Below, one piece after another: positions 17,693 through 26,161 of a stretch of 64,000 nt of DNA. The stretch is taken from NCBI GenBank assembly GCA_963733885.1, contig CAVTES010000015.1:248001-312000 (forward strand). Reading direction: 5' to 3'. The position numbers were made by a program, and so were the translations under genes. The notes below the pieces were generated by a model. It made no database searches, was not told the origin of the DNA, and was given only the letters and a program-made list of their open reading frames with translations. This DNA comes from JACVRW01 sp963733885. GTDB lineage: Bacteria; Actinomycetota; Thermoleophilia; Solirubrobacterales; Thermoleophilaceae. Each line of letters opens with the position of its first letter. The stretch's first letter is position 1.

Positions 17693-19147
17693 CTACCCGA
17701 TGGCGGCGCGCTCCACGGTCGGCTGCTCTCGGCCCGCAGCCACTGCGCCCGAGCGCTCCGCCACGTCGCGCACGGCGCTCGCGACCGCTTGGCTGACGTC
17801 GCGGTTGAAGACGCTGGGGATGATGTAGTCCTCGTCGAGCTCGTCGTCCTCGACGACGCTGGCGATGCCCCTGGCCGCGGCCAGCTTCATCTCCTCGGTG
17901 ATCGCGGTCGCGCGCGCGTCGAGCGCGCCCCGGAAGACACCCGGGAAGGCCAGCACGTTGTTGATCTGGTTCGGGTAGTCGGAGCGCCCCGTGGCCATCA
18001 CGCCCACGTGCGCGGCGGCCTCCTCCGGCCGCACCTCGGGGTTCGGGTTCGCCATGGCGAACACGAACGGATCGGGGTTCATCCGCTGGAGGTCGGCGGC
18101 GTCGATGATCCCCGGCCCGGAGAGGCCGACGAACAAGTCGGTGCCCTCGATCACCTCGCGCGGGGAGCCGTCGCGCCGGTCCGGATTCGTGTTCTCGGCG
18201 AGCCAGCTCTTGGGCGAGTTCATCGAGCCGGCCGCGTAGTCCTCGCGGCCGGTGTGGATCGCGCCGTAGCGGTCGCACGCCACGATCGAGTTGACGCCGG
18301 CGTCTATCAGGATCTTGACGACGGCCACGCCGGCGGCGCCCGCGCCCACCATCAGGACCTCGAGGTCTTCCATGCGGCGACCGGTCAGACGGCAGCTGTT
18401 GATGAGCGCGGCGAGGGTGACGATGGCGGTGCCGTGCTGATCGTCGTGGAAGACGGGGATGTCGAGCGTCTCCTGCAGGCGCTGCTCGATCTCGAAGCAG
18501 CGCGGCGAGGAGATGTCCTCGAGGTTGATGCCGCCGAAGGTCGGCGAGATGCGGATCACCGTCTCCACGATCTCGTCCACGTCCTTCGTGCCGAGACAGA
18601 TCGGGAAGGCGTCCACGTCCGCGAACTCCTTGAACAGCAGGGCCTTGCCCTCCATCACGGGCATGGCCGCCTCGGGGCCGATGTCGCCCAGCCCGAGCAC
18701 CGCCGTGCCGTCGGAGACGACCGCAACGGTGTTGGCCTTGATCGTGTACTTGAACGCCTTCTGGCGATTCTCGGCGATGGCAGAGCAGACACGCGCCACC
18801 CCCGGCGTATAGGCCATTGACAGGTCGTCGCGCGACTTGACCGGGATTTTCAGCCCGGTGTGGATCTTCCCGCCCCGGTGGATCTCGAAGGTCCGGTCGG
18901 TGATCTCCACCACCCGCGCGGCGCGTACGGACTGGACCGCGGTGATGACCTGGCCGCGGTGCTCGACGCTCGAGCACTCCACGGAGATCTCGCGAAGGGT
19001 GCCGTCGCCTTTCGCTTCGACGGTGTCGACGGCCAGGATGGAGCCACCGGCGCGCGTGATCGCGGCGGTGACCTTGCCCAGCACGCCGCTGGGCCGGCTC
19101 GGAAGCTCGACCCGCAGGGTCAGGGAGAACTGTGCCGAGGTAGTCAT
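17693..19147 (-). CDS. NAD(P)-dependent malic enzyme with N-terminal ACT domain
   Basis: Oxidative decarboxylation of malate to pyruvate. The 484-residue protein begins with an ACT-like regulatory domain (about residues 6-85, 'SLTLRVELPSRPSGVLGKV'), followed by the malic N-domain ('MAYTPGVARVC', 'VSDGTAVLGLGDIGPEAAMPVMEGKA' region, with the metal-binding 'FHDDQHGTAIV') and the NAD-binding domain ('VGAGAAGVAVVKILID'). 'AMANPNPEV' and 'NNVLAFPGVFRGAL' are typical. The ACT domain suggests allosteric control by an amino acid. Starts at ATG 19147, divergent from polA. Confidence 0.94.
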   Translation of the reverse strand: MTTSAQFSLTLRVELPSRPSGVLGKVTAAITRAGGSILAVDTVEAKGDGTLREISVECSSVEHRGQVITAVQSVRAARVVEITDRTFEIHRGGKIHTGLKIPVKSRDDLSMAYTPGVARVCSAIAENRQKAFKYTIKANTVAVVSDGTAVLGLGDIGPEAAMPVMEGKALLFKEFADVDAFPICLGTKDVDEIVETVIRISPTFGGINLEDISSPRCFEIEQRLQETLDIPVFHDDQHGTAIVTLAALINSCRLTGRRMEDLEVLMVGAGAAGVAVVKILIDAGVNSIVACDRYGAIHTGREDYAAGSMNSPKSWLAENTNPDRRDGSPREVIEGTDLFVGLSGPGIIDAADLQRMNPDPFVFAMANPNPEVRPEEAAAHVGVMATGRSDYPNQINNVLAFPGVFRGALDARATAITEEMKLAAARGIASVVEDDELDEDYIIPSVFNRDVSQAVASAVRDVAERSGAVAAGREQPTVERAAIG

Positions 19148-19226
19148 GCGCGCACAGCCTACGGTCTCGCGATTGGGGGACAGGGGTAGCGCCGAACGGG
19201 CGCCGGTCTCTCGCTAGGGTTGGGCC

Positions 19227-22031
19227 GTGCCGCCCGAGCCGCCTAGGGAGCTGTTCCTGATCGACGGGAACAGCCTCGTCTACCGCGCCTTCTTCGCCCT
19301 TCCGGAGTCGATCTCCACCTCCAAAGGCTTCCCGACCAGCGCGATATTCGGCTTCGCGTCGATGCTCGTGAAGATCATCTCCGACTACGGCGTCAAGCCG
19401 ACCCTGGTCGTCTGGGACGCCGGCATGTCGGGCCGCGACGAGGTCTACGACGAGTACAAGGCGGGCCGCCGGGAGCGGCCTGACCTCCTCGGCGAGCAGT
19501 GGCCGCACCTGCACCCGCTGGTCGAGTCGTTCGGATACCGGAACATCAAGGTTTCCGGCTACGAGGCGGACGACGTGATCGCCACGCTTGCCCGTGAGGC
19601 CCGCGAGCAGGGCATCGAGGTGACGATCGTGACGGGCGACCGCGACCTGTTCCAGCTCGTCGAGGACGGCGTGAGGGTGATGGCCACCGGCCGCGGCATC
19701 ACCGACACCAAGATCTACGACCGCGACGCCATCCTGGACCGCTACGGTATCCCGCCCGAGCTGATCCCGGACTTCGTGGGCCTCAAGGGCGACACCTCGG
19801 ACAACATCCCGGGCGTCCCCGGGATCGGCGACAAGACGGCGTCCCAGCTGCTCCAGGAGTGGGGCGACCTCGAGGGCGTGCTGTCCAACATCGACAGCAT
19901 CTCGGGCGCGAAGCGCAAGCAGAACCTGACCGAGAACACCGAAGCCGCGCGGATCTCGAAGCGGCTGGCCACTGCCAAGCGCGACATCGAGGTCGACGTG
20001 GACCTCGACGGGATCGCGGCACGCGAGCCGGACCGCTCCGCGCTCCGCTCCACGTTCCGCGAGTTCGAGCTGCGCGCCCCGCTCGACCGGCTCGAGGAGG
20101 CGCTCGGCGAGGACGACGCCGCGCCGGCGGAGCGCGTAGAGGAGCTGGTGGAAGTCGAGGCGCGTGAGGTGGCCCTCACCGAGCTGGCCGCGCTGGACGG
20201 CGAGCTGGTGGCGTTCGCGGCGCTGCGTCCGGGCGAGGCGCCCGACGAGGCGGCGGCCGCCGCCGCAGCCGCCGAAGAGGACCCCGACGAGGCTCCGGGG
20301 GTTGCCCCGGACGACTCGGTTGAGATCGCCGAGGCGCCGCCGGCGGCCGCCGTGCCCGCATCGCCCTCGGGGTCGGCCGAGCCCGCCGCGTCCGGTTTCG
20401 GCCAAGGCTCCTTCGACTTCGACGGCCCGGCCGTGAAGGGGCCGCTCACGGTCGCCGCCTGGGCGGGCGACGAGGTGCTCCTCTCCGAGGCCGAGACGCT
20501 CGCCGCCTTCGTCATGGCTCGCGGAGACCGGCCGGTGGTGGCGCACGACTGGAAGACGATTGCGATGGCCGACGACCCATGCGCCGCGCCGCCGCTCTCG
20601 CACGACACCATGGTTGCCGCCTACCTGATCGACCCGGCCCGGCGTGGCTATCCGCTCGACGAGCTCGCCGCGGAAGCTGGTCTCGGCGCTCAAGTGAAGA
20701 CCGACGGTGCGCACCCGGCCGAGCCGGGTGCTTCCGCCCAGCGCGGGGACGGCGTCGCTGAGCGCGCCGTCCTGACGCGCGTGCTCGCAGAGCGCCAGCG
20801 CGCCCGCCTCGACGAGGACGGCCTCACCAATCTCTTCCACGACATCGAGCTCCCGCTGGTGGACGTGCTCGTGGAGATGGAGCGCGCCGGGATCAAGCTC
20901 GACGTGAGCCGGCTCGCCGAGATCAGCAGGCGCTTCGACGAGCGGGCCGTGGAGCTCGAGCGGCGCGTCTGGGAGCTTGCCGGGGAGGAGTTCACGATCG
21001 GCTCGCCGCAGCAGCTGGCGCCGATCCTGTTCGACAAGCTGGGGCTGTCGCGAAAGCGCCGCGGCAAGACGGGCTTCTCCACGGACGCCCGGGTGCTGCA
21101 GGCGATCCGCCACGAGCACGAGATCGTTCCGGCGATCGAGGAGTGGCGCGAGGTCACCAAGCTGAAGTCGACCTACCTCGACGCCTTCCCTGAGCTGGTG
21201 GACGCGGACGGCCGCCTGCACACGACCTTCAACCAGACCGCCACAGCGACCGGACGGCTTTCCAGCACCGACCCGAATCTCCAGAACATCCCGATTCGCA
21301 CCGAGCAGGGCCGGGAGATCCGGGCGTGCTTCGTCGCCGAGCCCGGCAACCGGCTGATCTCCGCCGACTACTCCCAGGTCGAGCTGCGGCTGCTCGCGCA
21401 CATCGCGGACGAGCCCGTGCTTAAGGAGATCTTCCGCCGCGGGGAGGACGTGCACACGGCCACCGCCGAGGCGATCCTGGGCGGCAAGACCGATCCGGGC
21501 ACGCGCTCGAAGGCCAAGATGGTCAACTACGGGATCGTCTACGGGCTGTCGGCCTTCGGCCTCGCCGACCGGCTCCAGATCGAGCAGGAGGAGGCGCAGC
21601 AGTTCATCGACGCGTACCTGGAGCGGTTCCCGAAGGTCAAGCAGTTCATCGACAGGACGATCTCGACCGCCACCACGGAGGGGTACGTGAGCACTCTGTT
21701 CGGGCGGATACGGCGCGTGCCCGAGCTGCGCTCGCGCCAGTTCCAGACCCGCAGCCTGGGGGAGCGCCTGGCGGTGAACATGGTCATTCAGGGCACGGCC
21801 GCGGACATCATCAAGGTGGCGATGGTGCGCTGCCGCGACGAGCTGCGAGGCGCGGGCCTCGGGACACGGCTGGTGCTCCAGATACACGACGAGCTGCTGT
21901 TCGAGGGTCCCGAGGCGGAGGTGGAGCAGGCGTCCGAGATCGTCCGCCGGCAGATGGCCGGGGCCTTCGAGATGGATCCGCCTCTCGAGGTGGACGTGGG
22001 CGCCGGCCAGAACTGGCTCGAGGCGAAGTGA
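19227..22031 (+). CDS. polA: DNA polymerase I
   Basis: A 934-residue repair and Okazaki-fragment polymerase. The N-terminal 5' nuclease is complete ('LIDGNSLVYRAFFALP', 'GYEADDVIATLA', 'DFVGLKGDTSDNIPGV'). The middle region, about 400-520, corresponds to the 3'-5' exonuclease fold but I see no DTE/Asp set, so proofreading is probably lost; it is preceded by an Ala/Glu/Asp/Pro-rich linker. The polymerase has motif A 'DYSQVELRLLAHIA', motif B 'RSKAKMVNYGIVYG' and motif C 'QIHDELLFE'. The GTG start lies 6 bases after TAGGGT (19215-19220), suggesting a leaderless message. Confidence 0.96.
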   Translation: MPPEPPRELFLIDGNSLVYRAFFALPESISTSKGFPTSAIFGFASMLVKIISDYGVKPTLVVWDAGMSGRDEVYDEYKAGRRERPDLLGEQWPHLHPLVESFGYRNIKVSGYEADDVIATLAREAREQGIEVTIVTGDRDLFQLVEDGVRVMATGRGITDTKIYDRDAILDRYGIPPELIPDFVGLKGDTSDNIPGVPGIGDKTASQLLQEWGDLEGVLSNIDSISGAKRKQNLTENTEAARISKRLATAKRDIEVDVDLDGIAAREPDRSALRSTFREFELRAPLDRLEEALGEDDAAPAERVEELVEVEAREVALTELAALDGELVAFAALRPGEAPDEAAAAAAAAEEDPDEAPGVAPDDSVEIAEAPPAAAVPASPSGSAEPAASGFGQGSFDFDGPAVKGPLTVAAWAGDEVLLSEAETLAAFVMARGDRPVVAHDWKTIAMADDPCAAPPLSHDTMVAAYLIDPARRGYPLDELAAEAGLGAQVKTDGAHPAEPGASAQRGDGVAERAVLTRVLAERQRARLDEDGLTNLFHDIELPLVDVLVEMERAGIKLDVSRLAEISRRFDERAVELERRVWELAGEEFTIGSPQQLAPILFDKLGLSRKRRGKTGFSTDARVLQAIRHEHEIVPAIEEWREVTKLKSTYLDAFPELVDADGRLHTTFNQTATATGRLSSTDPNLQNIPIRTEQGREIRACFVAEPGNRLISADYSQVELRLLAHIADEPVLKEIFRRGEDVHTATAEAILGGKTDPGTRSKAKMVNYGIVYGLSAFGLADRLQIEQEEAQQFIDAYLERFPKVKQFIDRTISTATTEGYVSTLFGRIRRVPELRSRQFQTRSLGERLAVNMVIQGTAADIIKVAMVRCRDELRGAGLGTRLVLQIHDELLFEGPEAEVEQASEIVRRQMAGAFEMDPPLEVDVGAGQNWLEAK

Positions 22032-22474
22032 GCAAGGAGCTCGCCGTCCTCGTGACGGTGGCGGCGGGCGGGTTCGTGGCCGCCCAGGCCCCCGCCAACA
22101 ACGTGCTGTCGCAGTCGCTCGGAACCTTCGGGGCGGCCTCGGTGAACTTCGTGGTCGGCACGATGCTCCTTCTCGTCATCACCTTTGCGTTCGCCGGGGG
22201 CTTCACCGGCGACCAGGGCGCCGAGACGCCAGCCTGGTACTACTGGGTCGTGGGCGGAGTCGGCGGCGTCGCCATCGTGGTGACCACCCTGGTCGCGGTG
22301 CGGGAGCTGGGCGCCGGCGGCGTCACCGCCGCCGTGATCGCGGGCCAGCTCGCGCTCTCGGTCGTGCTGGACCGGCTCGGTGTGCTCGGCTTGGAGGAGC
22401 GCGCCGTGACCTGGGAGAAGGTGCTGGGAATCGCGCTGCTCGCGGCCGGCACCGTGCTGATCGTGCGCGAGTAG
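22028..22474 (+). CDS. YdcZ/DUF606-like small DMT transporter
   Basis: A 148-residue protein with four to five hydrophobic helices ('LVTVAAGGFVAAQAPANN', 'ASVNFVVGTMLLLVITFAF', 'WVVGGVGGVAIVVTTLV', 'VTWEKVLGIALLAAGTVLI'). The 'QAPANNVL...FGAASVNFVVGT' pattern and length fit the half-size DMT permeases of the DUF606 family, which act as dimers. Its GTG overlaps the polA stop, so it is cotranscribed with polA, an odd pairing that probably has no functional meaning. Confidence 0.78.
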   Translation: MSKELAVLVTVAAGGFVAAQAPANNVLSQSLGTFGAASVNFVVGTMLLLVITFAFAGGFTGDQGAETPAWYYWVVGGVGGVAIVVTTLVAVRELGAGGVTAAVIAGQLALSVVLDRLGVLGLEERAVTWEKVLGIALLAAGTVLIVRE

Positions 22475-22502
22475 GTCCCGGCTGCCTCGCCACACTCGGC
22501 TC

Positions 22503-24137
22503 CTACACCTCGCCCCCGTCCTCCTTCGCACTCTCGAGCGCCGCCGGAGCCCAGAGCATGTGCCTCACCACCGGCGGCCCCTCGCCGCGGTGGAAGGACT
22601 TCGTCAGCGCCGTCAGCTCGAGGTCGGCCACGGTGAGGCGGTCGTGCTGGCGCAGGTGCTCCGACCACGAATCGACGACGAAAGTCTCGAGGTACACCCC
22701 CGGCCGCTCGAGGTCCGCCCACAGGCCCCAGCGGTACGCGCCGTCGCGGCGACGGATGCGGCCCTGCTCCTCCATCGCCGGCACGAAGCGCTCCGCATCG
22801 GCCGGGTCGACCTCGTACTCGACCGTGATCAGCACGGGCCCGTCGTCGGGGCGCGGCACGATGTGCACGTCGGGGTCGGACCACGCGCCGGCCGGCGTGA
22901 GGTCGCCGGTCTCGGTCTTGCCGAGCGGCCAGCGGCGCGCGAGCACCACGCCTGCCACCAGGCCGGCCGCCGCGAGCGTGAGCGCGGTCTGCACGTCCGC
23001 GGCGCCGGTCACAAGCCCCCATGTGAGGCTTCCGATCGCGAGCCCGCCCTGCATGACCAGCTGGAAGGCCGCGAGCGTGCGGGCGCGAACCCATCCCGGA
23101 GCCACGCGCTGCGCCGAGGCGTTGAGCGAGGACAGGACGGTCAGCCAGCACGCGCCGGTCAGCACCAGGGTGAACGCCACGAGCTCGGCCCACGGGACGT
23201 ACGCGAGAGCGACGAGGCCGCCCGCCAGGCCCAGGCTCGCGAGCGCGATCATGCGGTCGAAGGCGAATCGTCTGCGTAGCCGCGGCAGCATGGTCGCGCC
23301 GAGGATCGCGCCGGTGCCGACGCAGCCCATCAGCAGCCCGAAGCTGCTGTCCGACAGCCCCAGCCGCCCGAGCGCCGCCACCGGCAGGAGCGCCCAGAGC
23401 GCGCTCGCGGACACCGAGAAGGCGGCGCCGCGGAGCAGCACGGTGCGCACCGGCGGGGAGAAGCGGACGAACCGGATGCCGGCCCGCACGGCCGGCGCGA
23501 ACCGCTCTCCGGAGGCACGCGCCGGGCCGGGCGGGCGCACCCGCGCCAGCACGAGCGCGACGATCAGAACGAGGAGACCGGCCTCGAAGGCGAACAGCGC
23601 GCCCGCACTCAGGGCCGCGATGATCAGGCCGGCCAGCGCCGGGCCGATCGCGCGCGCGAGGTTGATCGCGACGCCGTTGAGCGCCACCGCCGCGAGCAGC
23701 TCGGAACGCGGCACGAAGTCCTGCGTGAGGGCCTGGTAGATCACGAAGGTGGTCGCCATGCCGGCGCCGAGCGCGAACGTGAGCCCCAGCGCGAGTCCCG
23801 AGGTGATCACGTCGGTCAGCGTCAGCGCCGCGAGCCCGGCCACCGACACGAGCATCCAGCTCTGCGAGGCGATCGCGAATCGCCTGCGGTCGACGATGTC
23901 CGCCACCGAGCCCATAACGAGCGCCAGCAGAACGGCCGGGAGGCTGTTGGCGGTCTGGACGAGGGCGATGAGGGTGGGGGAGTCCGACAGCGCGGCGATC
24001 ACGGTGACCGCCCCGACCGTGTTCATCCAGATCACGAGCTGCGAGCCGGCCAGCGCGGTCCACGCGGCGCGGAAGCCGGGGCGGCGCAGCGGCGCCAGCG
24101 CGGATTCGTCGTGCGATGTCGTCAGTTGCTGCTGCAA
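22503..24137 (-). CDS. MFS exporter with C-terminal monooxygenase-like domain (EntS/TES type)
   Basis: A 544-residue 12-helix permease of the MFS_3 (enterobactin exporter EntS-like) group: 'LAPLRRPGFRAAWTALAGSQL' start, 'GSVADIVDRRR', 'FALGAGMATTFVIYQAL', 'RAIGPALAGLIIAALS'. After the last helix, residues about 435-544 form an ABM-like ferredoxin-fold extension ('YEVDPADAERFVPAM', 'ETFVVDSWSEHLRQHDR') that characterises these transporters. Export substrate unknown. The start is uncertain: TTG 24137 lies in a LacI-type operator and 8 bases after a CATTAT box, CTG 24125 is the next choice. Divergent from the LacI gene and probably controlled by it. Confidence 0.85.
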   Translation of the reverse strand: MQQQLTTSHDESALAPLRRPGFRAAWTALAGSQLVIWMNTVGAVTVIAALSDSPTLIALVQTANSLPAVLLALVMGSVADIVDRRRFAIASQSWMLVSVAGLAALTLTDVITSGLALGLTFALGAGMATTFVIYQALTQDFVPRSELLAAVALNGVAINLARAIGPALAGLIIAALSAGALFAFEAGLLVLIVALVLARVRPPGPARASGERFAPAVRAGIRFVRFSPPVRTVLLRGAAFSVSASALWALLPVAALGRLGLSDSSFGLLMGCVGTGAILGATMLPRLRRRFAFDRMIALASLGLAGGLVALAYVPWAELVAFTLVLTGACWLTVLSSLNASAQRVAPGWVRARTLAAFQLVMQGGLAIGSLTWGLVTGAADVQTALTLAAAGLVAGVVLARRWPLGKTETGDLTPAGAWSDPDVHIVPRPDDGPVLITVEYEVDPADAERFVPAMEEQGRIRRRDGAYRWGLWADLERPGVYLETFVVDSWSEHLRQHDRLTVADLELTALTKSFHRGEGPPVVRHMLWAPAALESAKEDGGEV

Positions 24138-24145
24138 ACGAGTGC
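24134..24145. promoter_or_regulatory. LacI-type operator 1 (GCAAACGAGTGC)
   Basis: One mismatch from GCAAACGATTGC found twice at 25259-25285. It sits in the divergence of the MFS and LacI genes, touching the proposed MFS start and the region just upstream of the LacI -10 box, so it could control both. Fits autoregulation by the LacI-family protein. Confidence 0.68.
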
Positions 24146-24150
24146 ATAAT
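24145..24150 (+). promoter_or_regulatory. Candidate -10 boxes for the divergent LacI and MFS genes
   Basis: CATAAT on the plus strand (24145-24150) ends 8 bases before the LacI ATG. The same palindromic GCATAATGC gives CATTAT on the minus strand, 8 bases before the MFS TTG. Both messages would then be nearly leaderless. No clear -35 box is visible. Confidence 0.45.
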
Positions 24151-24158
24151 GCTCGTCG

Positions 24159-25205
24159 ATGGCGACTTCGAACGTACGGGCCGGAGCCGCCGTGACGCTC
24201 CGGGACGTCGCGCGGGTGGCCGGCGTCCATCCGGCCACGGTCTCCCGGGCGCTCAACGAGGAGACCCGGGCGCTCGTGAACGAGGAGACGGCTAGGCGCG
24301 TGCTGAAGGCGGCCGAGGAGCTCGGCTACCAGCCCAACCCGATCGCGCGGGGGCTCAAGACGAACCGCTCGTTCACGATCGGCGTCCTGATCCCCGACCT
24401 CACGAACCCGCTCTTCCCGCCGATCCTGCGCGGCATCGAGGACCGGCTCGAGACGGGCGGCTACACGCCCCTCATCGCCAACACCGACAACGATCCCGAG
24501 CGGGAGCTGCTCGACTCCCAGGCGATGAGGGCGCGGCAGGTCGACGGCATCATCGCCGCCACAGCGCGCCGCGACCACCGCCTCCACGACGCGCTGCTCG
24601 AGGCGGGCATAGAGCTCGTCCTCGTGAACAGGCGCCAGGCGGAGCTGCCGGTGAGCTCGGCCACCGCCGATGACCGGATGGGCGTGCGGCTCTCCGTGGA
24701 GCACCTGCTGTCAAAGGGGCACACCCGGATCGCGCATCTGGCCGGGCCGCTCGACTACTCCACAGGGCTCGATCGCCACGACGGCTTCCATGAGACGATG
24801 CGCGCTGCCGGGCTCGAACCCGATCCGGAGCTCGTGCTGGTCGCGGAGGCCTTCACGGAATCCGAGGGCGCCCGCCTGTGCGGCCAGCTCATGGCGGAGG
24901 GACGCGATTTCACCGCCGTCGCCGCCGCGAACGACCTGCTCGCGCTTGGGTGCTACGACGTGTTCGCCGAGCGTGGCGTGCGCTGCCCGGAGGAGATCTC
25001 CGTGGTGGGGTTCAACGACATGCCGTTCGCGGCACGGTTCCAGCCGCCGCTCACCACGATCCACATTCCGCACTACGAGATAGGCAAGGCCGCGGGGGAG
25101 CTGATGCTGGAGCGCCTGCAGGACGGTGAGTCGCGGGCGCGCGAGATTCGCCTGGAGCCCAGCCTGGTCGTCCGCGGGTCGACCGCTCCACCTCGCACGG
25201 GCTAA
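24159..25205 (+). CDS. LacI-family transcriptional regulator
   Basis: A 348-residue repressor with an N-terminal helix-turn-helix, 'TLRDVARVAGVHPATVSRALN', a hinge helix 'NPIARGLKTNRS' and a periplasmic-binding-protein-like sensor domain ('IGVLIPDLTNPLFPPILRGIE', 'ISVVGFNDMPFAARFQPPLTTI'). The hinge has the RGLKTNRS pattern expected for minor-groove CpG binding, and five operators with central CG lie at 24134-24145, 25259-25285 and 28402-28426. ATG 24159 has no Shine-Dalgarno and lies just after a -10 box. It probably represses the ABC importer and the long catabolic operon in the absence of the pathway compound. Confidence 0.92.
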   Translation: MATSNVRAGAAVTLRDVARVAGVHPATVSRALNEETRALVNEETARRVLKAAEELGYQPNPIARGLKTNRSFTIGVLIPDLTNPLFPPILRGIEDRLETGGYTPLIANTDNDPERELLDSQAMRARQVDGIIAATARRDHRLHDALLEAGIELVLVNRRQAELPVSSATADDRMGVRLSVEHLLSKGHTRIAHLAGPLDYSTGLDRHDGFHETMRAAGLEPDPELVLVAEAFTESEGARLCGQLMAEGRDFTAVAAANDLLALGCYDVFAERGVRCPEEISVVGFNDMPFAARFQPPLTTIHIPHYEIGKAAGELMLERLQDGESRAREIRLEPSLVVRGSTAPPRTG

Positions 25206-25227
25206 ATGACTCTTAACAGCGGCTTCC

Positions 25228-25257
25228 TTGACGATCTCGACGGCGCGGCAGTAGGAT
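25228..25257 (+). promoter_or_regulatory. Promoter of the NitT/TauT-type ABC importer
   Basis: TTGACG (25228-25233), 18-base spacer, TAGGAT (25252-25257). The two tandem LacI operators begin directly downstream, covering the expected transcription start, as in classical repression. Confidence 0.72.
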
Positions 25258-25258
25258 C

Positions 25259-25285
25259 GCAAACGATTGCACCGCAAACGATTGC
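25259..25285. promoter_or_regulatory. Tandem LacI-type operators 2 and 3
   Basis: Two identical copies of GCAAACGATTGC at 25259-25270 and 25274-25285, 15 bp apart, between the -10 box and the start of the ABC ATPase gene. Central CpG and near-dyad symmetry are those of LacI/PurR-family sites. Confidence 0.82.
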
Positions 25286-25309
25286 AGGGAGCCGGCGCGG
25301 GGACGTCCC

Positions 25310-26161
25310 GTGAAGGAGGGAGCAGTTCTGGGTGAGGAGAAGCACCGGGCGGATCCGCCCGGCGGCCCGCGCGGGACGATCGCGGTCACGGACGCCGTCA
25401 AGCAGTTCGAGGGCGGCGTGCTCGCGGTCGACCACGTCAGCTTCAAGGCGGTCCCGGGCGAGTTCGTCTCGATCGTGGGCCCGAGCGGCTGCGGCAAGTC
25501 CACCCTTCTGCGCCTTATCGCGGGCCTCATCCCGCTGACCGGCGGCGAGATCGCGGTCAACGGCCTCGCGGTCACGGAACCGAGGCAGGACGTGGCGCTG
25601 ATGTTCCAGCGCCCCACCCTGCTGCCGTGGCGCACGGCGCTGCAGAACGCGCTGCTCCCGCCGAAGCTGGGCAAGAAGCTCGACGAGGCGGCCGAGCGGC
25701 AGGCGTACGAGCTGCTCGACCTGGTCGGGCTCGGCGGATTCGAGCACACCTACCCGCGCCACCTCTCCGGCGGCATGCAGCAGCGGGTGGCGCTCGCCCG
25801 GCTGCTCATGGTCGGCGTCGACGTGCTCCTGCTCGACGAGCCGTTCGCGGCCGTGGACCAGCTCACACGCGAGCGCCTGAACCTGGAGCTCCTGCGCGTT
25901 CACGAGCGGATGTCGGCCACCGCGCTGCTCGTGACCCACAACATCCAGGAGGCAATCCTTCTCGCCGACCGGGTGATCGTGATGACGCCGAGGCCGGGTC
26001 GCATCGCCGACGTGATCGACATCCCGTTCGAGCGCCCGCGGGCACAGGAGACGGCCGCGGAGCGCGAGTTCCAGGAGCTGGTGCTGAGGGCGTACCGCGG
26101 GCTGCAGCTTCCGGTCACGGCCGAGGCCGAGGACGTGAAGGCGGCCGTGCATGACGCGTAA
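25310..26161 (+). CDS. NitT/TauT-type ABC importer ATPase
   Basis: A 283-residue ATPase of the nitrate/sulfonate/taurine/pyrimidine-precursor group. Walker A 'GPSGCGKSTLL', Q-loop 'MFQRPTLLPWRTALQNALLP' (typical of SsuB/TauB), signature 'LSGGMQQRVALARLL', Walker B 'VLLLDEPFAAVD' and 'LLVTHNIQEAILLADRV' are present. GTG 25310 is the first start, but AAGGAGG (25313-25319) lies inside the gene 8 bases before an in-frame CTG at 25328, so translation may really begin at CTG. Overlaps the permease gene by 11 bases. Confidence 0.92.
   Translation: MKEGAVLGEEKHRADPPGGPRGTIAVTDAVKQFEGGVLAVDHVSFKAVPGEFVSIVGPSGCGKSTLLRLIAGLIPLTGGEIAVNGLAVTEPRQDVALMFQRPTLLPWRTALQNALLPPKLGKKLDEAAERQAYELLDLVGLGGFEHTYPRHLSGGMQQRVALARLLMVGVDVLLLDEPFAAVDQLTRERLNLELLRVHERMSATALLVTHNIQEAILLADRVIVMTPRPGRIADVIDIPFERPRAQETAAEREFQELVLRAYRGLQLPVTAEAEDVKAAVHDA

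Noticed and set aside
16788..21887. A 1699-codon open frame on the minus strand
   Set aside because: Only its last 299 codons are a gene (the epimerase at 16788-17687). The rest is antisense to polA and out of frame with the malic enzyme, an effect of high G+C at third positions.
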